In this document: positions 44,013-51,666 of the stretch, piece by piece
How the letters are laid out: each line of letters opens with the position of its first letter
Position numbering within the stretch: position 1 is the stretch's first letter
NCBI RefSeq assembly: GCF_001990265.1
Contig: NZ_LYVN01000001.1
Coordinates: 1-64,000 of the forward strand
DNA length: 64,000 bases
Source of the DNA: Sphingopyxis sp. KK2
Lineage (GTDB): Bacteria > Pseudomonadota > Alphaproteobacteria > Sphingomonadales > Sphingomonadaceae
Direction: 5' to 3'
The notes under the pieces: generated by a model
Databases searched by the model: none
Told to the model about the DNA's origin: nothing
Seen by the model: only the letters and a program-made list of their open reading frames with translations
Made by a program: the position numbers and the translations under genes

Positions 44013-46250
44013 CTAGAACTTCACGCCCGCTTCGATCGCCAGGCTGCGCGCGGGTTCCAGATAGTGGATCGAACGCGTGACGTTGGTGATCGGGAAGGGC
44101 AGGCGGAACACGCTGCCGGCGGTCAGCTTGTTGGTCAGATTGCGACCGACGAAGGCAAGGTGCCAGCGGTCGTCGGGATCGCCAAGCTGGACGCGCAGGT
44201 CGACCTTCGCATAGCCGCTCTGGTGGCCGAAGACCGGATCCTGCGTATCCGAGTTGAAGTAACCCGAGCGGAACGACACCACGCCGGTGACGTCGAGTTC
44301 GAGCGCCGACGAGATCGGAACCCAGCTGTGCGCCTGCACGCTGCCCGAGAAATCGGACACATAGGGCAGGGGCGATCCGGCGATGTTGTTCGCCGCGATG
44401 CTTGCCGGGCTCGCCGGGTTGCATTCGCTCAGCGGCTGGCTCGCGAGGCACGCCGCACCCGGATAGTCGAGATAGCGGATGTCCTGATAGGCGAGCGAGG
44501 TGGTGACGTCGAAGTTGCGCGACGGCTTCAGCGTGAAGGTGCTCTCGATGCCGGTCGAGGCCGCGCTCGCGGCGTTGCCCGTCTGGTACGTCGAGGTCGT
44601 CGGGTTATAGACCGACACCTGCAGATTGCTGAACTTCGTGTCATAGACCGACACGTTCGCGGTGATCGCGCCGAAGGATGCGCGCACGCCAGCCTCGATA
44701 TTGCGTGACTTTTCAGGCTCATACTGGAAGGTCGCGTCGGTGGTGCCATAGGTGTTCGACACGAAGCCGCCCGACTTCGACCCGCGGCCATAGGTCGCAT
44801 AGACCATGATATCGTCGCTGACGTCATACTGCGCAGTGATCGACGGATCGATATTGTCTTCGCTGCGCTTGCCCTGTGCCTGCGTCAGCGGACGCAGGTT
44901 GTACGGGCCATAGATGCGCTCGCCGTCGAAGGTCGCTTCCTTCTTGGTGTGCGTATAGCGCAGGCTGCCGATGAAGCGCAGCGAGTCGGTCGCATTCCAC
45001 GTCGACTGGCCGAACACCGAGAAGGATTCGGTCTTCTGGTCGAAGAAGGTGTGGAGCAGGCCGAAATAGGTCAGCGTCGGGTTGGAAATGTTGAACCCGC
45101 CAAACTGGTCGAGGTGATAGTCGGACGTGTCATAATAGGCGCCGACGATGAATTCGATCGGCTGACCGACCGGCGACGACAGGCGGATTTCCTGCGAGAA
45201 CTGGTCGAAATTCTCGGGATAGCTGTTGTAGGTCGAATTGGACGTCACCCCACCCGGCGGATTGGGCAGCGTCTGGTCGAAGCCGTTGATCATCGCGCTG
45301 TCGAACCAGCTGTAGCCGGTGATCGAGGTCAGCGTATAATCGCCGAGCTGCAGGTTCGCGGTACCCGACGCGATCAGCGTCTCGCCGCGAATGCCCTCTT
45401 CGCCGAGCGCCGAGGTTTCAAGGAAGCGCGATTGGCGCAGTTTCGGCGCGAGCAGCACCGCATCCGCGACGGTGACGCCGCCCTTGATATCCTGGTTGCC
45501 ATATTCGATGCGCGCGGTGAAATCGAAGTCGGGGCTCGGCTCCCAAAGCGCGGTGAAGCGAACCAGCTGCTGCTTGGTCTGCGGGTTTTTCTGCCCCGTC
45601 GCGCGGTTCATGATATAGCCGTCATTGTCGACGATGCGGCCCGCGAGGCGCACGCTCAGCGTGTCCGAAATCGGCCCCGAAACATGGCCCGACAGCTGGA
45701 AGCCGTCATATTCGAAATCATAGCTGCCGGTCAGCGATGCTTCGAAATCCTTGGTCGGTGCGGCCGACACGACACTGATCGCGCCCGCGGCAGTGTTCTT
45801 GCCGAACAGCGCGCCCTGCGGACCGCGCAGCACTTCGACGCGGCCGAGGTCGAAGAAGGGCGCCTGCGTCTGGCGGCTCTTCCCGGCATAGACGCCGTCG
45901 ATATAGAGGCTGACCGCCTGGTCGAACGAGAAGTTGGCCGGCGGCGAGCCGAAACCGCGGATATAGATGACGTCATTGCCCGCGGTGGTCTGGACCGCGA
46001 CGTTGGGAACGTACGACGCCATGTCGGCAAAGTCGTTGACGCCCATTTCCTCGATCGTGTCGCCGGTGACGACCTCCATCGAGATCGGCACGTCCTGCAG
46101 GCTCTGTTCGCGCTTTTGTGCGGTGACGATGATTTCGTCATTGCCCGCGTCGTCGGCGGGAACCGCATCCTGCGCCATCGCCGGTGCGGCGCAGCCGATC
46201 ATCGCGGCAGCCGCAACACCCGACAGCAGAAACTGATTGAAACCCTTCAT
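44013..46250 (-). CDS. TonB-dependent outer-membrane receptor, second
   Basis: A 745-residue receptor: signal peptide MKGFNQFLLSGVAAAAMIGC to AMAQ, TonB-box region EIIVTAQKREQSLQDVPISM, plug segments VEVLRGPQGALFGKNTAAG, and a C-terminal barrel strand ending in SLAIEAGVKF. The ATG at 46250 is preferred over the GTG at 46256 because GGGAGGG is five bases ahead of the former. The signal peptide contains a Cys but the AMAQ cleavage site fits signal peptidase I better. It heads the operon with NTF2-like and GST genes. Probably takes up the hydrophobic growth substrate. Two dyads, one of TTAG type, lie upstream. Confidence 0.93.
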   Translation of the reverse strand: MKGFNQFLLSGVAAAAMIGCAAPAMAQDAVPADDAGNDEIIVTAQKREQSLQDVPISMEVVTGDTIEEMGVNDFADMASYVPNVAVQTTAGNDVIYIRGFGSPPANFSFDQAVSLYIDGVYAGKSRQTQAPFFDLGRVEVLRGPQGALFGKNTAAGAISVVSAAPTKDFEASLTGSYDFEYDGFQLSGHVSGPISDTLSVRLAGRIVDNDGYIMNRATGQKNPQTKQQLVRFTALWEPSPDFDFTARIEYGNQDIKGGVTVADAVLLAPKLRQSRFLETSALGEEGIRGETLIASGTANLQLGDYTLTSITGYSWFDSAMINGFDQTLPNPPGGVTSNSTYNSYPENFDQFSQEIRLSSPVGQPIEFIVGAYYDTSDYHLDQFGGFNISNPTLTYFGLLHTFFDQKTESFSVFGQSTWNATDSLRFIGSLRYTHTKKEATFDGERIYGPYNLRPLTQAQGKRSEDNIDPSITAQYDVSDDIMVYATYGRGSKSGGFVSNTYGTTDATFQYEPEKSRNIEAGVRASFGAITANVSVYDTKFSNLQVSVYNPTTSTYQTGNAASAASTGIESTFTLKPSRNFDVTTSLAYQDIRYLDYPGAACLASQPLSECNPASPASIAANNIAGSPLPYVSDFSGSVQAHSWVPISSALELDVTGVVSFRSGYFNSDTQDPVFGHQSGYAKVDLRVQLGDPDDRWHLAFVGRNLTNKLTAGSVFRLPFPITNVTRSIHYLEPARSLAIEAGVKF

Positions 46251-46313
46251 GCGCACCCTCCCTTGAGTGATTATGCCGACAGTTGACGGGCGCGCGTTTT
46301 TGCGGCCCGATCC

Positions 46314-46342
46314 GTCAATCTGATTGACCCTTAGTATACTAA
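46314..46342. promoter_or_regulatory. TTAG-type site 8 plus adjacent GTCAAT dyad
   Basis: TTAGTATACTAA (46331-46342) is a perfect 12-bp palindrome between the TonB receptor (46250) and DUF3237 (46386) starts. Next to it, GTCAAT-CTG-ATTGAC (46314-46328) is a second perfect dyad, possibly for another regulator. Confidence 0.7.
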
Positions 46343-46385
46343 TGGTCTTATGCTTGTCCAGAGCCTCAGCAGAAGGAGTGGCACT

Positions 46386-46892
46386 ATGGAGCAGGATTTT
46401 TCAGCCGACGGTCCGAACGGCCTTTCGAGCCGCTTTTTATGCACCGTCGAATTCGAAGTCGGGGGTGGAATCTTCGGCATCGGCGCCTCGCCATTCGGCG
46501 ACCAGCGCATCGGATATATCAGTGGCGGGCGCTTTTTCGGACCCCGAATCAACGGTATCGTCCTCCCCGGCGGCGGCAATTGGTCGCGCGGCGGCCGCCT
46601 CGCATCGGGCGCCGCGGTCGGCACTTTCGATGCCCGTGCGGTGTGGCAGGCCGATGACGGCGCGCTCATCCAGCTGAGCTACAGCGGGCGCAGTGTCGTC
46701 CCCGACGATGTCCGCGCGCTGTTCGCCGACCCCGCCGCACCGCCCGTCGACCCGTCGCGTTATTATCTGCGAATCGCCCCCGTTTTCGAAACTGCGAGCC
46801 CGAAATATGATTGGCTCAACGGCCTGCTCGCGGTCGGTGTCGGCACCCGCACCGATTTCGGCGTTCGTCACCAGATATACGAGGTGCTGTGA
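46386..46892 (+). CDS. DUF3237 family protein
   Basis: A 168-residue beta-rich protein: CTVEFEVGGGIFGIGASPFG, then YISGGRFFGPRINGIVLPGGG (abbreviated), GTFDARAVWQADDGALIQL, and PKYDWLNGLLAVGVGTR, all in the order expected for DUF3237. The biochemical function of the family is unknown; its genes often lie in aromatic and xenobiotic catabolic clusters. AAGGAG precedes the ATG by eight bases. The stop overlaps the GST start (TGATG), so the two are translated together. Confidence 0.88.
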   Translation: MEQDFSADGPNGLSSRFLCTVEFEVGGGIFGIGASPFGDQRIGYISGGRFFGPRINGIVLPGGGNWSRGGRLASGAAVGTFDARAVWQADDGALIQLSYSGRSVVPDDVRALFADPAAPPVDPSRYYLRIAPVFETASPKYDWLNGLLAVGVGTRTDFGVRHQIYEVL

Positions 46893-47617
46893 TGATCGAC
46901 CTTCATTATTCGGCGACCCCGAACGGACAGAAGATCGCGATCATGCTCGAGGAGATTGGTGCCGACTATCGCGTCATCCCCTATGACATCTTCAACGGCG
47001 ACCAGCTCACCGCCGAATTCGGCCGGATCAACCCCAACCACCGGCTCCCCGCGATCGTCGACCAGGCGCCGGCGGGAGGCGGCGATCCGGTCACCGTCTT
47101 CGAATCGGGCGCGATCCTCCAATATCTTGCCGAAAAGAGCGGGCGCTTCCTCGCCCCCTCGGGCGCGGCGCGCGCTGCGACGCTGTCGTGGCTGGCATGG
47201 CAGGTCGCCGGCCTCGGGCCGATGGGCGGGCAGGCGAGCCATTTCCTGCGCTATGCTCCGCCGGGGCAGGAATATGCGATCGAGCGCTACACCAGCGAGC
47301 TTAACCGCCTGCTCACCGTGCTCGAAAAGCGGCTCGAGAAAAGCCCCTATGTCGCGGGCGACGACTATAGCATCGCCGACATGGCGATCTGGCCCGGCCG
47401 CGCGTCGGCCTTTGTCATGGGCATGGGCCTCGACGACTGGCCCGCGATGCACGGCTGGTTCGAACGCATCCGCGAGCGGCCTGCGGTCGCCCGCGCGATG
47501 ACGCGCGAAGACCTCAAGGCCCCCGCCAAATATGTCGGTCGCCACCAGAAACTCGACGAGAAGGAATGGTCGAACATGTTCGGCGACGCCAACCGGGGTG
47601 CCGTAAGACGGAGCTAG
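46892..47617 (+). CDS. Glutathione S-transferase, Nu/YfcG-like, third
   Basis: A 241-residue paralogue of the GST at 42803: MIDLHYSATPNGQKIAIMLEE, FESGAILQYLAEKSGRF, MGGQASHFLRYAPPGQEYAIERY, and a shared tail HQKLDEKEWSNMFG. The residues and lengths show recent duplication with divergence, so the two may act on different steps (for example addition and removal of glutathione). It is co-translated with the DUF3237 protein. The stop overlaps that of the small gene on the other strand. Confidence 0.92.
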   Translation: MIDLHYSATPNGQKIAIMLEEIGADYRVIPYDIFNGDQLTAEFGRINPNHRLPAIVDQAPAGGGDPVTVFESGAILQYLAEKSGRFLAPSGAARAATLSWLAWQVAGLGPMGGQASHFLRYAPPGQEYAIERYTSELNRLLTVLEKRLEKSPYVAGDDYSIADMAIWPGRASAFVMGMGLDDWPAMHGWFERIRERPAVARAMTREDLKAPAKYVGRHQKLDEKEWSNMFGDANRGAVRRS

Positions 47618-47835
47618 CCTTCGACCGTTACATGCAACGCGACGGTCCAGCCCCAAGCGTTTATTTCGGCGAAGCGTGCCGACAGCGGCCATCCCGAGCG
47701 TTGCACCAGTTTTAGCGAGCGCAGTCGATCGTCATCTTCGCTCCACGGCATCGCCGTGCAGGCGCGGGCAAGCGCTATCAGCCGCTTCTCCTGTCGTTTC
47801 GTCAATCCGCCTGCAGTTTCCAATGCATCGAACAT
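47614..47835 (-). CDS. Small protein of unknown function
   Basis: A 73-residue protein. MFDALETAGGLTKRQEKRLIAL gives a charged helix, and the C-terminal half has GWPLSARFAEINAWGWTVAL. The ATG at 47835 is supported by GGGGAG five bases ahead; longer in-frame starts lack a ribosome site. No family recognised. It is the last gene behind the GST and CoA-transferase on the same strand, 99 bases apart, with a converging neighbour. Real but lightly supported. Confidence 0.5.
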   Translation of the reverse strand: MFDALETAGGLTKRQEKRLIALARACTAMPWSEDDDRLRSLKLVQRSGWPLSARFAEINAWGWTVALHVTVEG

Positions 47836-47934
47836 GAGGCTCCCCTTTTCGCGAATCCCCTGATTCGCGGCACGGGATATGCTGCCAAGTCCAGCCGGCG
47901 CCGTGGCCCCCAAAACTTGTTGGGGGGCACGGCT

Positions 47935-48639
47935 TTAGCGCTTCACATGCTGCCGATCGCCCCACAGGATCGCCCGATGCTCGTCGGTGAAGCCCGTCAG
48001 CCCGCCCTCGATCGTTTCGGCGCGCGCGACGCCGACGGTCATGCCTTCGGCGACCGAAGGCCGTTCGAGCATCGCGGCGCCCCAGCGGTCAACGTTCGGA
48101 AAGCGCCCCGCTTTGTCGATCAGCTGGCGCCGCAGATAGGGCAGGGTGGCCATGTCGGCGATCGTATAATCGTCGCCGGCAAGCCACGCCGCTTCGCCCA
48201 GCCGCTTGTCGAGCACCATCATCAGCCGGTCGACCTCGCGCGAATAGCGCTCGATCGCATAATCGTGCCGGTCCTTGGCATAATGGGTGAAATGCGCCTC
48301 CTGCCCGAACATCGGGCCGACCCCCGACACCTGGAACATCAGCCATTGCCAGCAGGTTGCGCGGCCCACCGGGTCGGTGGGCACAAAGCGGCCGGTCTTT
48401 TCGGCGAGATAGAGCAGGATCGCGCCGGTCTCCCACAAGACGAAGCGCTCGCCTTCCGGGCCGTGCTCGTCGACGATCACCGGGGTCTTGTTGTTCGGGT
48501 TGAGCGCGAGGAACTCGGGGGTCAGCTGGTCGCCCGCGAGGATGTCGATATATTCCAGCCGCCACTCCAACCCCATTTCGAGCAGTGCGATCGCGATCTT
48601 GCGCGCATTGGGGGTCGGGCCGCCATAGAGGGTGATCAT
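47935..48639 (-). CDS. Glutathione S-transferase, Nu/YfcG-like, fourth
   Basis: A 234-residue GST: ITLYGGPTPNARKIAIALLEM, NPNNKTPVIVDEHG, LWETGAILLYLAEKTGRFVP and the helical SGVGPMFGQEAHFTHYAKDR. It shares the PTPN turn and overall layout with the other two Nu-like GSTs but is clearly more distant. It lies four bases after the CoA-transferase. In isoprene-degradation clusters a family III CoA-transferase-like enzyme and GSTs act in sequence on a glutathione conjugate; a similar logic is possible here. Confidence 0.92.
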   Translation of the reverse strand: MITLYGGPTPNARKIAIALLEMGLEWRLEYIDILAGDQLTPEFLALNPNNKTPVIVDEHGPEGERFVLWETGAILLYLAEKTGRFVPTDPVGRATCWQWLMFQVSGVGPMFGQEAHFTHYAKDRHDYAIERYSREVDRLMMVLDKRLGEAAWLAGDDYTIADMATLPYLRRQLIDKAGRFPNVDRWGAAMLERPSVAEGMTVGVARAETIEGGLTGFTDEHRAILWGDRQHVKR

Positions 48640-48643
48640 CGGC

Positions 48644-49807
48644 CTAGCCCTCCCGGCCGAGCCAGCGTTTCAGCACCTCGTCGCTGTCCTGCCCGACCAC
48701 CAGCGGGGCGGGGCGGCGGACGGTGCCCGGCGTGTCCGACAGTTTCGGGAAGATGCCCTGCATGCGGATTTCGCCCAGCTCGGCGTCGGGGACCGTGACC
48801 AGCGCGTCGCGCGCCGCGAAATGCGGGTCGGCCATCATGTCCTCGGCGTCGAAGACGCGGCCGGCGGGGACCGCCGCCTCGACCATCTTCGCCTCGAGTT
48901 CGTCGATCGTCAGCGTCCTGGTCCATTCGCCGATCAGCGCGTCGAGTTCCTCCTGCCGCACCCCGCGCGCGCGGTGCGTCGCATAGCGCTCGTCGGTCGC
49001 CAGTTCGGGGCGCCCCATCGCCGCTGCGAGCCGTGCGAAGACGCCGTCCTGGTTCGCGCCGATCAGATATTCGCCGTCCTTGCACGGGTAAACGTTCGAC
49101 GGCGCGATCGCGGGCAGCGTCGATCCGGTGCGGCGGCGCTTGGTGCCGCTCGCCGAATAGTCCGACACCGTCGATTCCATCACCTGCAGCACTGCCTCAT
49201 ACAGCGCCGAATCGACGATCTGGCCCTCGCCGGTCTTGCTGCGGTGATGCAGCGCCGCGAGCGCGCCCATGCAGCCGTAGGTGGCGGCGAGCGTGTCGCC
49301 GATCGACACCCCCATGCGCGCGGGCGGCAGGTCGGGGTAGCCGACGATGCCGCGCCACCCGCCCATCGCCTCGCCGATGCCGCCAAAGCCGGCGCGCGAC
49401 GAATAGGGGCCGGTCTGGCCGTAGCCTGATACGCGCACGACGATCAGCCCGGGGTTGGTCTTGCGCAATATCTTCGGATCGAGATTCCATTTCTCGAGCG
49501 TGCCGGGACGGAAATTCTCGATCAGGATATCGGCTTTGGCGATCAGCTCTCGCGCCAGCTGCTGGCCTTCTTCGCTGCGCAGGTCGACCGCGACCGAATA
49601 TTTGTTGCGCGCGATGACGCGCCACCAGCTGGGCTTGTCGCCCTGGCCCCAGTTGCGCATCTGGTCGCCGCCGCCGGGAGGCTCGAGCTTGACGATCTCG
49701 GCGCCCATGTCGCCGAGCAACTGGCCGCAAAAGGGGCCGGCGATCAGCTGCCCCATCTCGACGACCTTCAACCCCTCCAGCGCGCCCGCGCTGTTCGCTT
49801 CCGTCAT
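48644..49807 (-). CDS. Family III (CaiB/BaiF) CoA-transferase
   Basis: A 387-residue protein with normal domain order: VVEMGQLIAGPFCGQLLGDMG, EIVKLEPPGGGDQ, RNKYSVAVDLRSEEG, then GVSIGDTLAATYG with the predicted catalytic Asp, GEGQIVDSALYEA and the C-terminal dimer segment. It transfers CoA to an organic acid or racemises a 2-methylacyl-CoA. It heads a leftward operon with a GST gene. Its promoter shares a TTAG-type site with the divergent HMG-CoA lyase-like gene. Confidence 0.93.
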   Translation of the reverse strand: MTEANSAGALEGLKVVEMGQLIAGPFCGQLLGDMGAEIVKLEPPGGGDQMRNWGQGDKPSWWRVIARNKYSVAVDLRSEEGQQLARELIAKADILIENFRPGTLEKWNLDPKILRKTNPGLIVVRVSGYGQTGPYSSRAGFGGIGEAMGGWRGIVGYPDLPPARMGVSIGDTLAATYGCMGALAALHHRSKTGEGQIVDSALYEAVLQVMESTVSDYSASGTKRRRTGSTLPAIAPSNVYPCKDGEYLIGANQDGVFARLAAAMGRPELATDERYATHRARGVRQEELDALIGEWTRTLTIDELEAKMVEAAVPAGRVFDAEDMMADPHFAARDALVTVPDAELGEIRMQGIFPKLSDTPGTVRRPAPLVVGQDSDEVLKRWLGREG

Positions 49808-49888
49808 ATCATTCCCTTCGGGCGTCTATCTGGCCTAGGAAGGGGCCGCGCGCGGCCCGACATCCTCATCCCTGTGGCCATGATATAC

Positions 49889-49900
49889 TTAGAATGCTAT
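49889..49900. promoter_or_regulatory. TTAG-type site 9, CoA-transferase/HMG-CoA lyase divergon
   Basis: TTAGAATGCTAT lies between the CoA-transferase (start 49807) and the lyase (start near 49948). It covers an in-frame ATG at 49894, so translation of the lyase from that ATG is unlikely. Confidence 0.6.
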
Positions 49901-49947
49901 GCAATTATCAACTCGAATCTCGGATGTGCGTGAAGATAGGCAAGATC

Positions 49948-50850
49948 GTGAACCAAAAGACCATCGAAATCGTCGAAGTCGGCCCGCGCGACGGCCTGCA
50001 AAATGAAGGGCTTGCCGTCTCCACGGCCGACAAACTCGGGCTGATCCAACGCGCGATCGCCTATGGTGCACGCCGCATCGAGGTGACGAGCTTCGTGAAC
50101 CCGAAGAAAGTCCCGCAGCTCGCCGATGCGGAAGAACTGGTCGCTTTGCTTCCGCACCGCGGCGACGTCACCTACATCGGTCTCGTCCTCAACCGCCGCG
50201 GCGCCGAGCGCGCCATCGCGACCGGCCGCATCGACGAACTCGGGGCGGTGTGCGTGACGAGTGACAGCTTCGGCATCCGCAACCAGGGCCAGACCTCGGA
50301 CGAATCGCTCGCCGCCGCGATGGAGATCGTCGCGCTCGCGAAATCGGCGGGTCGCAGCGGCCAGATCACCATCGCCACCGCCTTCGGCTGCCCGTTCGAG
50401 GGAGAAGTCGCGATCGACCGCGTCGTCGACATGGCAAAGCGCGCCGCCGACGCGTCTCCCCGCGAAATCGCGCTCGCCGACACGATCGGCGTTGGCGTCC
50501 CGTCGCAGGTCAGCGAAATGGTTGGCCGCGTAAGCGAAGCCGTCGCCGGCCTCCCGGTTCGCGTCCATTTCCACAACACCCGCAACACCGGCCTCGCCAA
50601 TGTCTGGGCGGCGGTCGCCGAAGGCGCGACGACGATAGACGCGTCGCTCGGCGGCCTCGGCGGCTGCCCCTTCGCGCCGGGCGCCGCGGGCAATGTCCCG
50701 ACCGAGGATGTCGTCTATATGCTCGAGCGCGGCGGCATGGCGACCGGGCTGGACCTGCCCGCCATCGTTGACGCCGCGACCTGGTTCACCGGCGTCATGG
50801 GCCGCGCTTTGCCGGCAATGGTCAGCAAGGCGCCGGCGTTTCCGAACTGA
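49948..50850 (+). CDS. Hydroxymethylglutaryl-CoA lyase-like enzyme
   Basis: A 300-residue TIM-barrel lyase of the DRE-TIM superfamily: IEIVEVGPRDGLQNEG, EVTSFVNPKKVPQLAD, the metal pair HFHNTRNTG and the mobile loop GGLGGCPFAPGA with the catalytic Cys. It cleaves a 3-hydroxy-3-methylglutaryl-type CoA ester to a ketoacid and acetyl-CoA. The GTG at 49948 is preferred because it starts four codons before the conserved IEIVEVG; the ATG at 49924 is in frame but has no ribosome site. Together with LeuCD it suggests that a tertiary hydroxyacid is an intermediate of the pathway. Confidence 0.88.
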   Translation: MNQKTIEIVEVGPRDGLQNEGLAVSTADKLGLIQRAIAYGARRIEVTSFVNPKKVPQLADAEELVALLPHRGDVTYIGLVLNRRGAERAIATGRIDELGAVCVTSDSFGIRNQGQTSDESLAAAMEIVALAKSAGRSGQITIATAFGCPFEGEVAIDRVVDMAKRAADASPREIALADTIGVGVPSQVSEMVGRVSEAVAGLPVRVHFHNTRNTGLANVWAAVAEGATTIDASLGGLGGCPFAPGAAGNVPTEDVVYMLERGGMATGLDLPAIVDAATWFTGVMGRALPAMVSKAPAFPN

Positions 50851-50865
50851 GCGCAAAAACAAAGA

Positions 50866-50885
50866 GGCGACCCCGAAAGGCCGCC
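50866..50885 (+). terminator. Possible terminator hairpin after the lyase gene
   Basis: GGCGACC (50866-50872) and GGCCGCC (50879-50885) pair with one mismatch around CCGAAA, and the following bases are T-rich (AGTTTGTC). Imperfect stem and weak T-run. Confidence 0.5.
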
Positions 50886-50901
50886 AGTTTGTCTGAAAGG
50901 A

Positions 50902-50925
50902 GACGACTCTCCCCCCTGGGTCGTC
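50902..50925. other. Hairpin with a C-rich loop in the lyase/tRNA gap
   Basis: GACGAC (50902-50907) and GTCGTC (50920-50925) enclose TCTCCCCCCTGG, just after an AGGAG. The C-run could pair with Shine-Dalgarno sequences, as in some small RNAs. No promoter was identified; this is a low-confidence candidate. The rest of the gap to the tRNA is unremarkable. Confidence 0.3.
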
Positions 50926-51002
50926 CGGACTGGATATCGCGCGTTTTCGCCGCCCGCATTGATGCAGGTTAGTCGGCGCGATATTTTCCGGAAGTCGAAA
51001 TA

Positions 51003-51078
51003 TGGTGAGCCCTGCTGGGTTCGAACCAGCGACCTACTGATTAAAAGTCAGTTGCTCTACCGACTGAGCTAAGGGCCC
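51003..51078 (-). tRNA. tRNA-Lys (anticodon TTT)
   Basis: The minus strand folds as a cloverleaf of 76 nt: acceptor GGGCCCT/AGGGCTC, T8-A9, D-arm from GCTCAG, anticodon stem-loop CTGACTTTTAATCAG with TTT at the centre, T-loop GGTTCGAACC and an encoded 3' CCA. It marks the switch from the catabolic block to core genes, a common integration-edge position, but I see no integrase or repeated att sequence. Confidence 0.97.
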
Positions 51079-51121
51079 CAGCGCGGTGCCGCATAGGGGC
51101 GCCGCGAAGTGAGCCGCCGCC

Positions 51122-51643
51122 CTAGTGCGCCGATGCGCCCCGGTCAACCGGCTTTGCCCGCACCAGTTTCGCGGCGAGCTGGCGGACGCTGCGGCCGAGC
51201 AACGGGTGGTGCCAGTCGGGGGCGACCGCGCGCAGCGGGCCGAGGACGAAGGCGCGGCTGGTCATCGCGGGGTGCGGGATGGTCAGCGCGGCGTCGCTCC
51301 ACGCGCCGCCCGACCAGAGCAATATGTCGAGGTCGAGCGTCCGCGCGCTCCAGCGCTGGCCGGTGCGGCGACCGAAATCGGCCTCGATCGCCTGCAGCCG
51401 TTCGAGCATCTCCGGCGGGCTCAGCGCAGAGGCGACCAGCGCGACGGCATTGGCATAGCGCCGCCGCGATGGGCCGAGCGGCTCGCTCGCGATGATCGGG
51501 CTGACATCGACGGGTTCGATATCGTCGCTTTCGAGCGCCGCGAGCGCCGCCATCAATACGCCGCGCGGATCGCCGAAGCGGGCGTGGCGCCGGTTCGAGC
51601 CGAGGCCGATGGCATAAAGAGGCAGGGGCGTTGCGTGGGCCAT
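51122..51643 (-). CDS. folK: 2-amino-4-hydroxy-6-hydroxymethyldihydropteridine pyrophosphokinase
   Basis: A 173-residue HPPK. The conserved core is YAIGLGSNRRH at the N-terminus, SRRRYANAVAL (pterin-binding Asn region) and RWSARTLDLDILLW (the metal/ATP DLDIL motif), followed by IPHPAMTSRAFVLGPL. It transfers pyrophosphate from ATP to the pterin in folate synthesis. The ATG at 51643 was chosen because the residues before it have no family match. It is divergent from the uracil-DNA glycosylase gene. Confidence 0.94.
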   Translation of the reverse strand: MAHATPLPLYAIGLGSNRRHARFGDPRGVLMAALAALESDDIEPVDVSPIIASEPLGPSRRRYANAVALVASALSPPEMLERLQAIEADFGRRTGQRWSARTLDLDILLWSGGAWSDAALTIPHPAMTSRAFVLGPLRAVAPDWHHPLLGRSVRQLAAKLVRAKPVDRGASAH

Positions 51644-51666
51644 GGCCGAGCGACTAACGCAGTGGC

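Noticed and set aside
51003-51078. tRNA-Lys as an attachment site of an integrated island
   Set aside because: The position at the switch from accessory to core genes is suggestive, but I found no duplicated 3' end of the tRNA in the window and no integrase.
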